Source: Flavobacterium gillisiae (GTDB lineage: Bacteria; Bacteroidota; Bacteroidia; Flavobacteriales; Flavobacteriaceae). From it: a DNA stretch of 64,000 nucleotides. Position numbers and translations under genes: made by a program. The notes beneath the pieces are model-generated. The model was given only the letters and a program-made list of their open reading frames with translations. It searched no databases and was not told the origin of the DNA. This document shows positions 26,739 through 35,867 of this stretch, in pieces. The stretch covers positions 1 through 64,000 of the forward strand of contig NZ_FNRD01000015.1 of the NCBI RefSeq assembly GCF_900107635.1. Reading direction: 5' to 3'. Each line of letters begins with the position of its first letter. Positions within the stretch are counted from its first letter, which is position 1.

Positions 26739-28502
26739 ATGAGTACAGAAGTAAATATTAGTCCTGCAGAAAAGGCTTCGATTGAATGCTTAAAAAAGGT
26801 CTATCATGCAATTGACAAACAAAAGAACTTTCTCGTTGAAGCTGGTGCAGGTGCAGGTAAGACGTATACATTGATAAAAGCACTAAAGTATTTGATTGAG
26901 AAAAATGCGGATGCATATTTAAAAGCAAATAAAAGAATTGCATGTATTACTTATACCAAAGTCGCTAGAAACGAGATCCGCTCTAGAACTGATAATCACC
27001 CTGCGATATTTGCTGATACGATCCACGCATTTGCTTGGGGGGCTATACAAGATTTTCAGAAAGCATTACGTGAAAGGATATCGGGTTTAAGTGATAACTG
27101 GCAATCGCGGGTCGATGAGATTGGAGGGATAACCAATCAACAGGTCGTCTATAATCTAGGATATCCAAAGATTACAAATGATGAAATTTCCCTGCATCAC
27201 GACGATGTGATTAAACTACTGACGTCATTTTTAAATGATGAAAAGTTTAAAAGAATATTGACGAGTAGATACCCAATAATTTTAATCGACGAATATCAGG
27301 ATACTAATAGACATTTAGCGGATGCTTTGGTAGCTAATTTCATCGAGACTGAAAGTGGCCCAATGATTGGTTTTTTCGGAGACCATTGGCAGAGAATATA
27401 TGGCACTGCTTCAGTTGGTTTAATTCAAGCGAGTGAAGCTAAACTCGAATTAATCGGCAAAAAAGCAAACTTCCGTTCTGACAAAAACATTGTTGCTGCC
27501 CTCAATAATATGAGACCTCAATTAAAACAGTTTGAGTACGACCCAGAATCCGAAGGCGATATTATTGTTTTCCATGCGAATAATTGGATAGGTGTACGAA
27601 GAACCGATGGACATTCTGCTGGTGATCTTCCTGCGAAAACAGCACATAATTATCTGGAATGGACAAAGAATAGATTGAATGATCAAGGTTGGAATATTTC
27701 ATCTGACAATACCAAGATCCTTATGCTTACAAACAATGTATTGGCTTCAGAACAAGGTTATCAAAAAGTTTTTGCAACATTTAGTGATACGGACGATTTC
27801 CTAAAAAAAAATGACCATTATATTAGTTTCTTGGCAGATGTGGTTGAGGTTGGGTCTGTTGCATTTGTGCAAAAAAAATATGGAGAAATGATTGAAGCAT
27901 TTAAATTAAGTACTCCTCGTATAAGGACGCATTCTGACAAGAAAGTTTGGCATGATGATCTGACGGCTCTACTTACTCTCCAACAAGCGGGGACAATAGG
28001 AGAAGTAATAGATTTGCTTAAGACAACAAGGAAGCCAAGATTATCAAGAAAGGTGGGAGAAAGAGAGCAACGCTTTGCTGAAATCTCTGCAATCGTGGAA
28101 GAGGATAGAATCGATGAAGACAAAAAGTTCTTCGCCAAAATTCAAGCTATACGATCTATACCTTACTCTGAAATTAAGAATGTGGTAAAATACATTGATA
28201 ATAAGACCCTTTATTCAACAAAACATGGTGTTAAAGGTGCTGAATTTGAAAATGTTATAGTTGTTCTTGGGCGCGGTTGGAATCATTATAACTGGAATCA
28301 ACTTCTAGAATGGATCCATGGAGGTGTACCAGCACTAAAACAAGATACATTTGAACGTAATAGAAATTTGTTTTATGTGGCATGCTCAAGACCAAAGAAA
28401 AGGTTAAGTCTATTATTTACACAAGAATTATCAGCTAAAGCAATTTTAGGGCTACAATCATTGTTTGGAAATGTTATTATTCAAGCTGATTTACAAATTT
28501 AG
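26739..28502 (+). CDS. gajB: Gabija GajB-like UvrD/Rep-type helicase
   Basis: This 587-residue superfamily 1 helicase has Walker A AGAGAGKT (35-42), motif Ia CITYTKVARNEI, Walker B LIDEYQDTN (183-190) and motif III GDHWQRIYG. Motif IV-V HGVKGAEFENVIVVLGRGW and motif VI LFYVACSRPKKRLSLLF follow. The set is complete, so it should be active. In Gabija, GajB binds the GajA tetramer and may help it sense DNA termini. Block A repeats begin immediately after its stop, marking the end of this cassette. Confidence 0.85.
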   Translation: MSTEVNISPAEKASIECLKKVYHAIDKQKNFLVEAGAGAGKTYTLIKALKYLIEKNADAYLKANKRIACITYTKVARNEIRSRTDNHPAIFADTIHAFAWGAIQDFQKALRERISGLSDNWQSRVDEIGGITNQQVVYNLGYPKITNDEISLHHDDVIKLLTSFLNDEKFKRILTSRYPIILIDEYQDTNRHLADALVANFIETESGPMIGFFGDHWQRIYGTASVGLIQASEAKLELIGKKANFRSDKNIVAALNNMRPQLKQFEYDPESEGDIIVFHANNWIGVRRTDGHSAGDLPAKTAHNYLEWTKNRLNDQGWNISSDNTKILMLTNNVLASEQGYQKVFATFSDTDDFLKKNDHYISFLADVVEVGSVAFVQKKYGEMIEAFKLSTPRIRTHSDKKVWHDDLTALLTLQQAGTIGEVIDLLKTTRKPRLSRKVGEREQRFAEISAIVEEDRIDEDKKFFAKIQAIRSIPYSEIKNVVKYIDNKTLYSTKHGVKGAEFENVIVVLGRGWNHYNWNQLLEWIHGGVPALKQDTFERNRNLFYVACSRPKKRLSLLFTQELSAKAILGLQSLFGNVIIQADLQI

Positions 28503-28504
28503 AA

Positions 28505-29315
28505 TTCCGATCGCTCCCCTCGCTAGGCAAGCGTCACGCTTGTGCCCCGATCGCTCGGATATGTTAGTTATCGCTCGGTTCGTTAGCGCAGAATTGCATT
28601 CTGTGCCCACAAAGATTGTCTCGTCTTAAAATAAATTTAATAAAAGAATCGCTAAATAATCCCGACCGCTCGGATATGTTAGTTATCGTTCGGTTCGTTA
28701 GCGCAGAATTGCATTCTGTGCCCACAAATACTGTATCGTCTTAAAATATATCTAATAAAATAATCCCTAAATCATTCTCAAAATAAAGCCCGCTTCCGCG
28801 CGGATCCTTTCGTGTGGAAATCGTACGAAGAGGTTCTTATAAAGTGTGGATGTGACTCCCCTTTTTACACTCAAACAAAAGTATTCAATTCGCGAATCAC
28901 ACACTATACTATTTGTAGCTACATCAATAAAAATAAAGGTTTGGCGTTTAATCAAATCTATAATCTAAATGGAATGGTATATAATAATAGGGATAGCTGT
29001 TGTTTGGGTGTTGTAAGACTTTACTTTAGAGGGAAATTTTATGAGCGTATGAGAAACAAGCATCTTAATGATAGTTGGAGGAATAGGAAAAAATAAAAGG
29101 TGCTGTGAGGTGTCTTTTTTTTGGGGATTATGGAAAACCGTAAAGAACCAACATTATATTGCTATACTTTTACTTCAAAGGAATACATAAATATCACTAA
29201 AAGTGGGTATTGTGATAACTACTTAAAAAAGGTTTCTTTACACAAAGATAAATCTCACAAATTCAATTAAAAATTTGCAAAAAGTGTAACTTATTGATGT
29301 TATATTTAAGTTGTG
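28505..29315 (+). repeat. Spacer repeat, full copy with two block A units
   Basis: Two block A units start near 28541 and 28663, each with the GCGCAGAATTGCATTCTGTGC hairpin. Block B follows (CGCTTCCGCGCGGATCC, then ATTCGCGAATCACACACT near 28890). Next come the 41-codon frame remnant, the terminator near 29097-29123, and block D with TATCACTAAAAGTGGGTATT near 29192. A degraded extra unit with a GCAAGCGTCACGCTTGT hairpin lies at 28505-28540. No complete gene other than the small-frame relic is supported. Confidence 0.9.
28969..29094 (+). pseudogene. Broken copy of the 41-codon spacer frame
   Basis: It starts MEWYIIIGIAVVWVL and then meets TAA. Downstream bases still match the C-terminal coding part (YERMRNKHLNDSW in another frame), so a frameshift has broken it. 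It occupies the same position relative to the terminator and block D as at 11220. Confidence 0.6.
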
Positions 29316-29387
29316 CGTCATGATATGGCGACTTTGCTACTATTTAAATATTTCAGTTGAACAAAATAATAACTAAAACAAAATGAC

Positions 29388-29747
29388 ATGAAAAATTTAA
29401 TCACATTATTAATAATCGGCCTGCTTTCAACAAGTTGTGGAGGAAGTAGCGACAATTCTCAAGCGAGAAACAAAACGACAAATTCGACAGTTACACAATG
29501 GTATGAAGGAGGAACATTACACAAAGCAAAAATAGCTGAATGGAAAACCGCCACAGACAAGAATAAACTGTCTACTTGTGGTGACTTTATGGCTATTGTT
29601 GACAACTCAGTTTCTATGGACATTCTCAAAATAAGAGCAGAAGACTTGAAACTATGTATTGATGAAGCAACAAAAGGTTTAGACAGTACAAACAATGAGG
29701 CAGTTTCAACTATTGCTGCTTTATGCATTAAACAAATGGAATACTAA
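29388..29747 (+). CDS. Small predicted lipoprotein
   Basis: This 119-residue protein has a lipoprotein signal (MKNLITLLIIGLLSTSCGG, lipobox cysteine near residue 17) followed by a short helical mature part with three more cysteines (STCGDF, LKLCIDE, AALCIKQ). No family is recognised. It is followed 7 bp later by a second lipoprotein gene, so the pair forms one cassette between two spacer repeats. Confidence 0.6.
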   Translation: MKNLITLLIIGLLSTSCGGSSDNSQARNKTTNSTVTQWYEGGTLHKAKIAEWKTATDKNKLSTCGDFMAIVDNSVSMDILKIRAEDLKLCIDEATKGLDSTNNEAVSTIAALCIKQMEY

Positions 29748-29754
29748 AAGTAAA

Positions 29755-30195
29755 ATGAAAATAATAATAATAATAATAATAATAATGATCACCGTATTTG
29801 TGGCAGCAAGTATTATGTCTTGCCAAAATTACACCACGGAAACTCAACAGACTGAACAAGTACAAAAAGTTGAGAAAATTGACGATACTGAAAAAATCGA
29901 AAAAGTTTTTGGAAAGTTTAAATCACTTTACAATCAGTTGCTTGAATTCAAAGACAAGGATAACTTCAAAAAGTTTGGATTTGGTCAAGGTAGTCCCTAT
30001 AATAAATGGTTAAAAGAAGTTGAACAGCTTGAAAACAACGCTGACTCTAAACTCCTCCTACAAAAAGGTTTTGTTGCTGGTGATCTTAAATCTCTGGGAA
30101 TGGAATATGTTGGTTCTAAAGGACAAAAAACAGAAGTTACAAATTACTTTAATAATATATTCTTAGAGGCTATAAATCCTAAACCAGTTGAGTAA
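29755..30195 (+). CDS. Small predicted lipoprotein with Ile-repeat signal peptide
   Basis: From the ATG at 29755 the product has 146 residues. The signal peptide begins MK followed by eight Ile, encoded by an ATA/ATT-type triplet run, and ends in VAASIMSCQ, a lipobox. The mature part has a Glu/Lys-rich coiled segment (EQVQKVEKIDDTEKIEKVF) and a short alpha-helical domain. Function is unknown. Being paired with another lipoprotein in an array of defence-like genes could mean surface or envelope protection, but I cannot support more than export. Confidence 0.6.
   Translation: MKIIIIIIIIMITVFVAASIMSCQNYTTETQQTEQVQKVEKIDDTEKIEKVFGKFKSLYNQLLEFKDKDNFKKFGFGQGSPYNKWLKEVEQLENNADSKLLLQKGFVAGDLKSLGMEYVGSKGQKTEVTNYFNNIFLEAINPKPVE
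29758..29787 (+). repeat. ATA trinucleotide microsatellite in a signal peptide
   Basis: About nine consecutive ATA/AAT-phase triplets code for the Ile run at the start of the lipoprotein. Slippage would change the number of Ile without shifting the frame, so it would alter signal-peptide length rather than switch the gene off. Confidence 0.8.
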
Positions 30196-30281
30196 GGGGA
30201 AACTGCCTCAGGATGATAATTATGAACAAATCAAGAAAGAATAATTAATTTGTCCAGGATAATTAATTTATGCAATAAATA

Positions 30282-30660
30282 CCCCGATCGCTCGGATATG
30301 TTAGTTATCGTTCGGCTCGTTAGCGCAGAATTGCATCCCGATCGCTCGGATATGTTAGTTATCGTTCGGCTCGTTAGCGCAGAATTGCATTCTGTGCCCA
30401 CAAAGATGATCTCGTCTTAAAATAAATTTAATAAAAGAATCGCTAAATCATTCTCTAAAGAAGCCCCGCTACCGCACAAATCCTTTCATGTGGAATTCGT
30501 AGGTAGCTTCTCAACGAAGGGGTTATTATAAATTAGAAGAAATGTAGCTACCCCATGAACATCTAGATTTCTATTTAATAAATAAGAAAAACCACATTTA
30601 TTACACGCAAAATTTGTAAAAAGATGTATACATTTGATGTTATATACAAGTTATGCATTA
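30282..30660 (+). repeat. Spacer repeat with two block A units and a partial block B and D end
   Basis: Block A units start near 30284 and 30334; the first is cut short after GCGCAGAATTGCAT, as if by a tandem duplication. Block B continues to about 30540, and then the sequence diverges. The final TTTGATGTTATATACAAGTT ahead of GTTATGC matches the block D end. No 41-codon frame is left in this copy. Confidence 0.8.
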
Positions 30661-30662
30661 TT

Positions 30663-31844
30663 ATGAAAAAACCTAGTTCATCTAAAATATTTCAGGAACT
30701 TGTAAAGAAAACCAGTTATAAGGATAAAGTTAACTCAAACTTGATTAGTCTTACAAATATGACTTTTTTTCTAGGTGCTGGATTTTCAAAATCTTGGGAT
30801 TTAAATTATCCAACTGGTCAAGAACTTTTCTCTTTGGATAGAGATGATATATCGGATGATTTTTTTGAGTTTTTACTAAGCATTGGCTACACAGATTTGA
30901 GTAGTATTGGATTCAATGAATTCAAAGAAATTGCATACCAAATAAGTATGCAAAAAAAATATCCTTCACTTAGAAGAAGATACATAGATGAATACAATTT
31001 AGAGATTATTGAGAATGAAATTAGTTCCATCATCACTAAAAGATTTAATAAACTTGTTCCTCTAAATTATATTGAGGACGCATCTCATAAATTAAAGTTA
31101 GAAAAAAGCCCTAACCAAAACCAAAAAAATATTGTGGCCTTTTTTAATTGGTTAGAATCTCATAAAACTGGGGATACCGACCAAATTCCAGAAGGCTTAA
31201 GAATTAATTTTATTACTACTAATTATGATTTTTTGATAGAGTCAATTTTGGACGAGACACTTGGAGCGGACGATACACATTTGATTTATGCTTATCGAGG
31301 TTTTACACCTAAAACTACAAATAAAGTAAAAACACCAACAACAGTTCATCGTCATTGGTTGGTTCAGAATTTAATTAAACTAAATGGAGGTTTTGAGATA
31401 TTTGGTTCCGATGAACAAGGATTTAGTGTTGATTATACAAAAAAATCCGCTAAAGATTTAGACCGTAAAGCACCAACATTAATTCTTCCAAATAGAGAAC
31501 AAGATTATACAGGTAAATATTTTCAAACTATTTTTCCAAAAGCCGTTAGAACGTTACAAGAAACTAAAATACTAGTAATTGTAGGTTATAGCATTCCAGA
31601 AGAAGATGCCTTAATAAGATTATTACTTAGACAATTTGCAGAAGAAAATGTTGATGGGACAGAGAAAGTTATTTTCTTCATTGATATGATGAATGAAGAA
31701 ACTCAAATACAAAAGTTGGAAAGTGTCTTTCCTTATCATAATAGAGCACGAAAACGATATAACATTATACCATTTGAGGGAACATTTAATGATTGGGTAA
31801 ACGAAATAATAGCGCTAAACAACAATGCACAACACCGTATATAA
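30663..31844 (+). CDS. SIR2-like NAD-binding protein
   Basis: From the ATG at 30663 the product has 393 residues. It shows SIR2 hallmarks: TFFLGAGFSKSW (GAGxS at 38-42), INFITTNYDFLIES, VHRHWLVQNLIKLNGG with the expected catalytic-type His, and ILVIVGYSIPEEDALI near the C-terminus. No extra domain is recognised. Many standalone or fused bacterial SIR2-like proteins deplete NAD during phage infection; this gene is alone in its cassette. It is preceded by AAGTTATGC, an attC-type end, which supports the chosen start over any upstream one. Confidence 0.75.
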   Translation: MKKPSSSKIFQELVKKTSYKDKVNSNLISLTNMTFFLGAGFSKSWDLNYPTGQELFSLDRDDISDDFFEFLLSIGYTDLSSIGFNEFKEIAYQISMQKKYPSLRRRYIDEYNLEIIENEISSIITKRFNKLVPLNYIEDASHKLKLEKSPNQNQKNIVAFFNWLESHKTGDTDQIPEGLRINFITTNYDFLIESILDETLGADDTHLIYAYRGFTPKTTNKVKTPTTVHRHWLVQNLIKLNGGFEIFGSDEQGFSVDYTKKSAKDLDRKAPTLILPNREQDYTGKYFQTIFPKAVRTLQETKILVIVGYSIPEEDALIRLLLRQFAEENVDGTEKVIFFIDMMNEETQIQKLESVFPYHNRARKRYNIIPFEGTFNDWVNEIIALNNNAQHRI

Positions 31845-31970
31845 TTTATTGCTAGTTTTAGCTTACCTACGAAATTCCTCGCGGACTTTCTATTAGGTTT
31901 TTTTTATCAAAATGGGTGCTTAAATACGGCACCAAACCATATACATAAACGTAGGTGCAAGCTGAAAAAA
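31824..31970. other. attC-like inverted repeat between SIR2 and DUF2971 genes
   Basis: AGCTTACCTACG (near 31860-31871) pairs with CGTAGGTGCAAGCT (near 31950-31963), and GCACAACACC overlaps the end of the SIR2 gene. The layout, an imperfect palindrome of about 140 bp placed between two same-strand genes, is what integron recombination sites look like. A clear GTTRRRY box on the right is missing, so this is a weaker candidate than 36906-37037. Confidence 0.4.
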
Positions 31971-31979
31971 AACATAAAA

Positions 31980-33005
31980 ATGACAAAGAAATTTTTAGAT
32001 TTAAATACTGCTTTTCCATTAATGGAGAAATTCGATCAAGAAGTTTTTAAAAAAGTTTTTCCAAAATCTACTTATTTACAAGCTTATTTCGGAGGAAAAA
32101 TAGCTGGTAAATTTGATTACAAAAATTTATTTGAAGAAACTGACTACGAAATATCAAAAGATCAATCTTTTATTCATTACACTTCATTACAAGCATTAAC
32201 AAGTATCTTAAATAATGGATATTTCAGATGGTCAGAGTTTAGGCATTTTGAAGATATAGAAGAACTACATTATGCTTCCAAAATTTTTGATGATATTGAT
32301 TCATTAAAATCGAATGGAGAGAGAATTAATGACCAAAAAGGGAATTGTTTTGCTTTATCAGCTTGTTTAAATACCGAAAAAACTCGTAAAAATCCTTTTA
32401 TGTGGGAAAAATATGGAAACAAAGGAAAAGGAGTTATTATTCAATTTAAAATAAATTATGATGAAATATTCAATTTTCTTTTAGGAAAAGTTCAATATGG
32501 AGAAGATGGTATGAAATACCTAGTTAATCTCAAAAAACTTGCCGAAAAATTTAGACTAAATAATGATGGTTTCACTTATGATCATTTTCCAGAAAGAATA
32601 ATGGAGTTTTTAGCATTTCACAAACAAGAAAAATATCTATCAGAAAATGAAGTCCGATTTTTTTTCAGAAAAAGTAAGAGTAAAGATGATAAACATAATC
32701 ACCCATCAATTTATGAAGATATTACGTATAATAATGAAGTAAGATATTTCTTTAAAACTTTTTTAACTGAAAGAAAATCCATTTTAGAATTAGAAATCAA
32801 TGATGAAGATAATAGGAATGAATATTTTAAACTTTATCCAACTATTGAAATCGAGGAAATAATTTTAGGAAATAATTTAGAAATTGCAAGAAAAGTAGAA
32901 ATATTTCAACTACTGGAAATCTTACAAATTAAATACAATTATAATTATAAATTATATCAATTAACAAACGAAAATAAAATAGTTGAATCTAATGGAATAT
33001 TTTAG
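31980..33005 (+). CDS. DUF2971-type protein
   Basis: This 341-residue protein fits DUF2971. FIHYTSLQALTSILNNGYFRWSEFRHFEDIEEL resembles the YxYxs-IL-l-s-NDP-E opening, GNCFALSACLNTE is the next core strand, and PFMWEKYGNKGKGVIIQFK matches the MWxhYgdnhkGi block. A later region, HKQEKYLSENEVRFFF, also fits (KxxxWxxExEwR type). The biochemical role of DUF2971 is not established; an ADP-ribosyltransferase-like fold has been suggested for related proteins. It is common in defence islands and is alone in its cassette. Confidence 0.6.
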   Translation: MTKKFLDLNTAFPLMEKFDQEVFKKVFPKSTYLQAYFGGKIAGKFDYKNLFEETDYEISKDQSFIHYTSLQALTSILNNGYFRWSEFRHFEDIEELHYASKIFDDIDSLKSNGERINDQKGNCFALSACLNTEKTRKNPFMWEKYGNKGKGVIIQFKINYDEIFNFLLGKVQYGEDGMKYLVNLKKLAEKFRLNNDGFTYDHFPERIMEFLAFHKQEKYLSENEVRFFFRKSKSKDDKHNHPSIYEDITYNNEVRYFFKTFLTERKSILELEINDEDNRNEYFKLYPTIEIEEIILGNNLEIARKVEIFQLLEILQIKYNYNYKLYQLTNENKIVESNGIF

Positions 33006-33552
33006 CCTCCGATAAACTCTTTTGAGGGTATTTAATGCGCACATTCTGGGTGGTTGATTTCATGTTATGCAAGGGCTGTAGCATCGTGATTTACGCAAGC
33101 CAATACGATTGCATTGGCTTCGGCTAAATGGATTCCTTTGGTTGTTCCTCGTGCTCCGCGAAAGATATCGATTCATAATACTATTGGTTATGTCATCAAA
33201 TAAAATAGAATGGTTTCTCAATTCGTTCAAACTCATAAACAAAAACGAAAGGTTTTTTGTCAAGTAAATCAGTTCCATTAATGGATTGCCATAAAAAGAA
33301 AAAAAATTCAATTGCATAAATATCTGTATAAGAGGCGTCTGGCTCAGTATAAAGTTTGTAACCAGTAGATCGATAATCAGCCCCGCTACCGCGCGAATCC
33401 TTTCGTGTGGAATTCGTAAGTAGATTATTAACGAAAAGCTTCTTAAAAAGTATAAATGTAACTCCCCTTTTTACACTCAAACAAAAGTATTCAATTCGCG
33501 AATCACACACTATACTATTTGTAGCTGGATATTCCGCTGCAAAGTTCGCCAC
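33006..33552. other. Degraded spacer segment with a gene fragment
   Basis: No intact gene. At 33097-33118 AGCCAAT and ATTGGCT form a hairpin. On the minus strand, 33196-33370 codes for YRSTGYKLYTEPDASYTD and continues to FERIEKPFYFI and a stop, which looks like the 3' end of a lost gene. It runs without a start into a partial block B copy (33381-33540), so a recombination event probably truncated it. Confidence 0.4.
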
Positions 33553-34210
33553 GATACCGACCGCTCGGATATGATAGATATCGCTCGATTCGTTAGCGCA
33601 GAATTGCATTCTGTGCCCACAAATACTGTATCGTCTTAAAATAAATCTAATAAAATAATCGCTAAATCATTCTCTAAAGAAGGCCCGCTACCGCACAAAT
33701 CCTTTCGTATGGAATTCGTACGAAGAGGTTCTTATAAAGTATGGATGTTACTCCTCTTTTTACACTCAAACAAAAGTATTCAATTCGCGAATCACACACT
33801 ATACTATTTGTAGCTATCTCAATAAAGCTATAGGTTTGACAATTAATCATATTTATAGTATCTATGCAATAGTATGAAATAATAGGGCTGGCTGTCATAT
33901 GGATTGTAGGACTTTACTTGAGAGGTAAATTTTATGAGCGTATGAGAAATAGGCATTTTAATGATAGTTGCAGGATTAGAAAGAAATAGAAAGATGCTGC
34001 GAGGTGTCTTTTTTTTTAGGGATTATGGAAAACCGTAAAGAACCAACATTATATTGCTATACTTTTACTTCAAAGGAATACATAAATATCACTAAAAGTG
34101 GGTATTGTGATAACAACTTTAAAAGCTTTTATTCAGGTACTAGAACAGAAGGCAGGAAATGTAATAAACCATTAAAAAAGTGGTGCTTATTGATGTTATA
34201 TATAAGTTAG
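33553..34210 (+). repeat. Spacer repeat, full copy before the DUF4365 gene
   Basis: Block A begins at about 33557 (CCGACCGCTCGGATATG), block B near 33681 with ATTCGCGAATCACACACT near 33783, and the 41-codon frame relic is at 33864-33989. A terminator lies near 33990-34018, and block D with TATCACTAAAAGTGGGTATT near 34087. It ends TTATTGATGTTATATATAAG just before GTTAGCTGC (34205-34213). Confidence 0.9.
33864..33989 (+). pseudogene. Broken copy of the 41-codon spacer frame
   Basis: Same 126-bp length and position as the intact copy at 11220, but codon 3 is TAG (ATG CAA TAG). The rest keeps the pattern YEIIGLAVIWIVGLYLRG and ends at TAG. Confidence 0.65.
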
Positions 34211-34241
34211 CTGCAACCGTAAAACTGCAAAATAGACAACT

Positions 34242-35312
34242 ATGGATTTTCCGAAAAGAATTAAACAGCATAAATCTCAATCTGATTCGTTTGCAATATT
34301 ACTATACAAACTTAAAGACCTAGGTATATTCAGAAATGCAACCGAAAATGATTATGGAATTGATTTTGAAATCGAAATTGTATTTAAAGACAGGGTAATT
34401 GGAAGGTACTTAAAAGCACAAGTTAAAAGTGCAGAAGAACTTTATATTCGTGCTGACGAAAAACCAACAGTTGGAGGAATCAAACAAACTACATTGTCTT
34501 ATTGGACAGAATTATGTTTTAGAACACACGTAATAGTGTTTGCAGTTGATTTAAAAACTGAAAAAATATATTTTACAAACTCAATATTTTGGCAAGCAAC
34601 CACTTTATTAGATGGCTCAGAAAAGAGTAAAACAATTGAATTTTTACCAGCTATAGATCTTTCAAAGGGAATTCCGAGTAAAACTCCTGAAGATGCGAAG
34701 ACATTAGAAAAGACAGAAAACTTCTTATCAACAACTCTTATTCAAAAAATAGCATTTCAAAGTAGCATTGTTGACATTCTTTATGCTCATAAAAGCATTC
34801 TTAGAAATATACATTCTATCTATGAACTATATACTGATACTTGGCACTATGATGCATGGACAGAGGTACAAGCATTAGATATGTTTAAAACGGTGTTGGA
34901 ATGTGCAAAAATATTAATTGATGAAGTTCCGAAAGAAGACTTAAATGACGAAGAATATAAAAATCTTTTCAATTTTGAATATTGGGCAAGAATTACAGAT
35001 TGGTCTTATGATAATGTCTCAAACGAAGTTGCAAAAAAGCCGTTAAAAATTATTTTACCTTTACTTTTAGACAAAATTAAATATTACAGCATGCTCGTTT
35101 TGTCTGGAGCATATTATTGGATTCATAAAGACATACCATATCTAAAATTAGTTTTTAAAACTATAATTCCTGAAGGTAGAACTCATGAAAATATGATTCG
35201 TGTAAGCTATGACAATACAGAGTTTGAAAATAAAGAAGATTTTGACTTATTTATTCACGAAGCCATAGAGAAAAATAAGAAATTAAAAGATGAAACAAAC
35301 GGCAGCAGCTAA
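34242..35312 (+). CDS. DUF4365-type putative nuclease-fold protein
   Basis: This 356-residue protein starts with FAILLYKLKDLGIFRNATENDYGIDFEIEI and GRYLKAQVKSAEELY, the DUF4365 pattern (E-x-D-x-G-x-D ... x-x-Q-V-K-S). That pattern is a PD-(D/E)xK-like fold and suggests a nuclease. The C-terminal 200 residues are helical and unassigned. It is a single-gene cassette. TTAGCTGCAACCG before the gene (34206-34218) and CGGCAGCAGCTAAT overlapping its end (35301-35314) are inverted copies, as at the two ends of an integron cassette. Confidence 0.6.
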   Translation: MDFPKRIKQHKSQSDSFAILLYKLKDLGIFRNATENDYGIDFEIEIVFKDRVIGRYLKAQVKSAEELYIRADEKPTVGGIKQTTLSYWTELCFRTHVIVFAVDLKTEKIYFTNSIFWQATTLLDGSEKSKTIEFLPAIDLSKGIPSKTPEDAKTLEKTENFLSTTLIQKIAFQSSIVDILYAHKSILRNIHSIYELYTDTWHYDAWTEVQALDMFKTVLECAKILIDEVPKEDLNDEEYKNLFNFEYWARITDWSYDNVSNEVAKKPLKIILPLLLDKIKYYSMLVLSGAYYWIHKDIPYLKLVFKTIIPEGRTHENMIRVSYDNTEFENKEDFDLFIHEAIEKNKKLKDETNGSS

Positions 35313-35327
35313 TCGAGTAGACGGCCC
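35313..35327 (-). repeat. Isolated group II intron 3' tail
   Basis: The minus-strand sequence GCCGTCTACTCGATT equals the 3' end of the group II intron remnant at 39644. Here only the tail remains, directly between the DUF4365 stop and block A. Confidence 0.5.
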
Positions 35328-35810
35328 CGATCGCTCGGATATGTAAGTCACCCAACCGCTCGGATATGTTAGTTATCGCTCGGTTCGTTAGCGCAGAATT
35401 GCATTCTGTGCCCACAAAGATGATCTTGTCCTAAAATAAATCTAATAAATAATCACTAAATCATTCTCTAAAGAAGGCCCGCTACCGCACAAATCCTTTC
35501 GTGTGCAATTAGTACGAAGAGGTTCTTATAAAGTATGGATGTAACTACCCTTTTTACATTCAAACAATAATATTTAATTCGCGAATCACACACTATACTA
35601 TTTGTAGCTAACTCTGTAAAATTATAGGTTTGACAATTAATCAAATTTATAGTAACTCTGGAATGGTATGAAATAATAGGGCTAGTTGTGGTTTGGATTG
35701 TAGGCTTTTACTTGAGAGGTAATTTTTATGAGCGCGTGAGAAATAGGTGTTTTAATGATAGCTGGAGAGATAGGAATAAATGAAAAGTGCTGTGAGGTGT
35801 CTTTTTTTTG
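35325..35810 (+). repeat. Spacer repeat after the DUF4365 gene (blocks A, B, C)
   Basis: A short first unit, CCCGATCGCTCGGATATGTA, is followed by a full block A from about 35355. Block B has ATTCGCGAATCACACACT near 35578. Then come the 41-codon frame at 35658 and the GTGCTGTGAGGTGTCTTTTT terminator near 35787-35810. Block D is absent and is replaced by an attC-like hairpin. Confidence 0.88.
35658..35783 (+). pseudogene. 41-codon spacer frame lacking an ATG
   Basis: The frame is intact over 41 codons (EWYEIIGLVVVWIVGFYLRG, then YERVRNRCFNDSW) and has the same stop position as at 11220, but the first codon is CTG. It may be untranslated or use a rare start. Confidence 0.5.
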
Positions 35811-35867
35811 TTTTATAACTAATTGATAATTTATATAAAAAATACTATATATTTGAGAATCGATAAA

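Noticed and set aside
28505..28770. CRISPR array from the repeated CCGATCGCTCGG units
   Set aside because: Units are long, unequal in spacing and carry no unique spacers of constant length; no cas genes are present.
29695..29754. Upstream extension of the Ile-repeat lipoprotein
   Set aside because: It overlaps the previous gene and would hide the signal peptide; the ATG at 29755 gives a clean lipoprotein signal.
33196..33609. Overlapping minus-strand frames of 137 and 85 codons
   Set aside because: They run through a block B repeat and only the last 58 codons look protein-like, so I treat them as a fragment.
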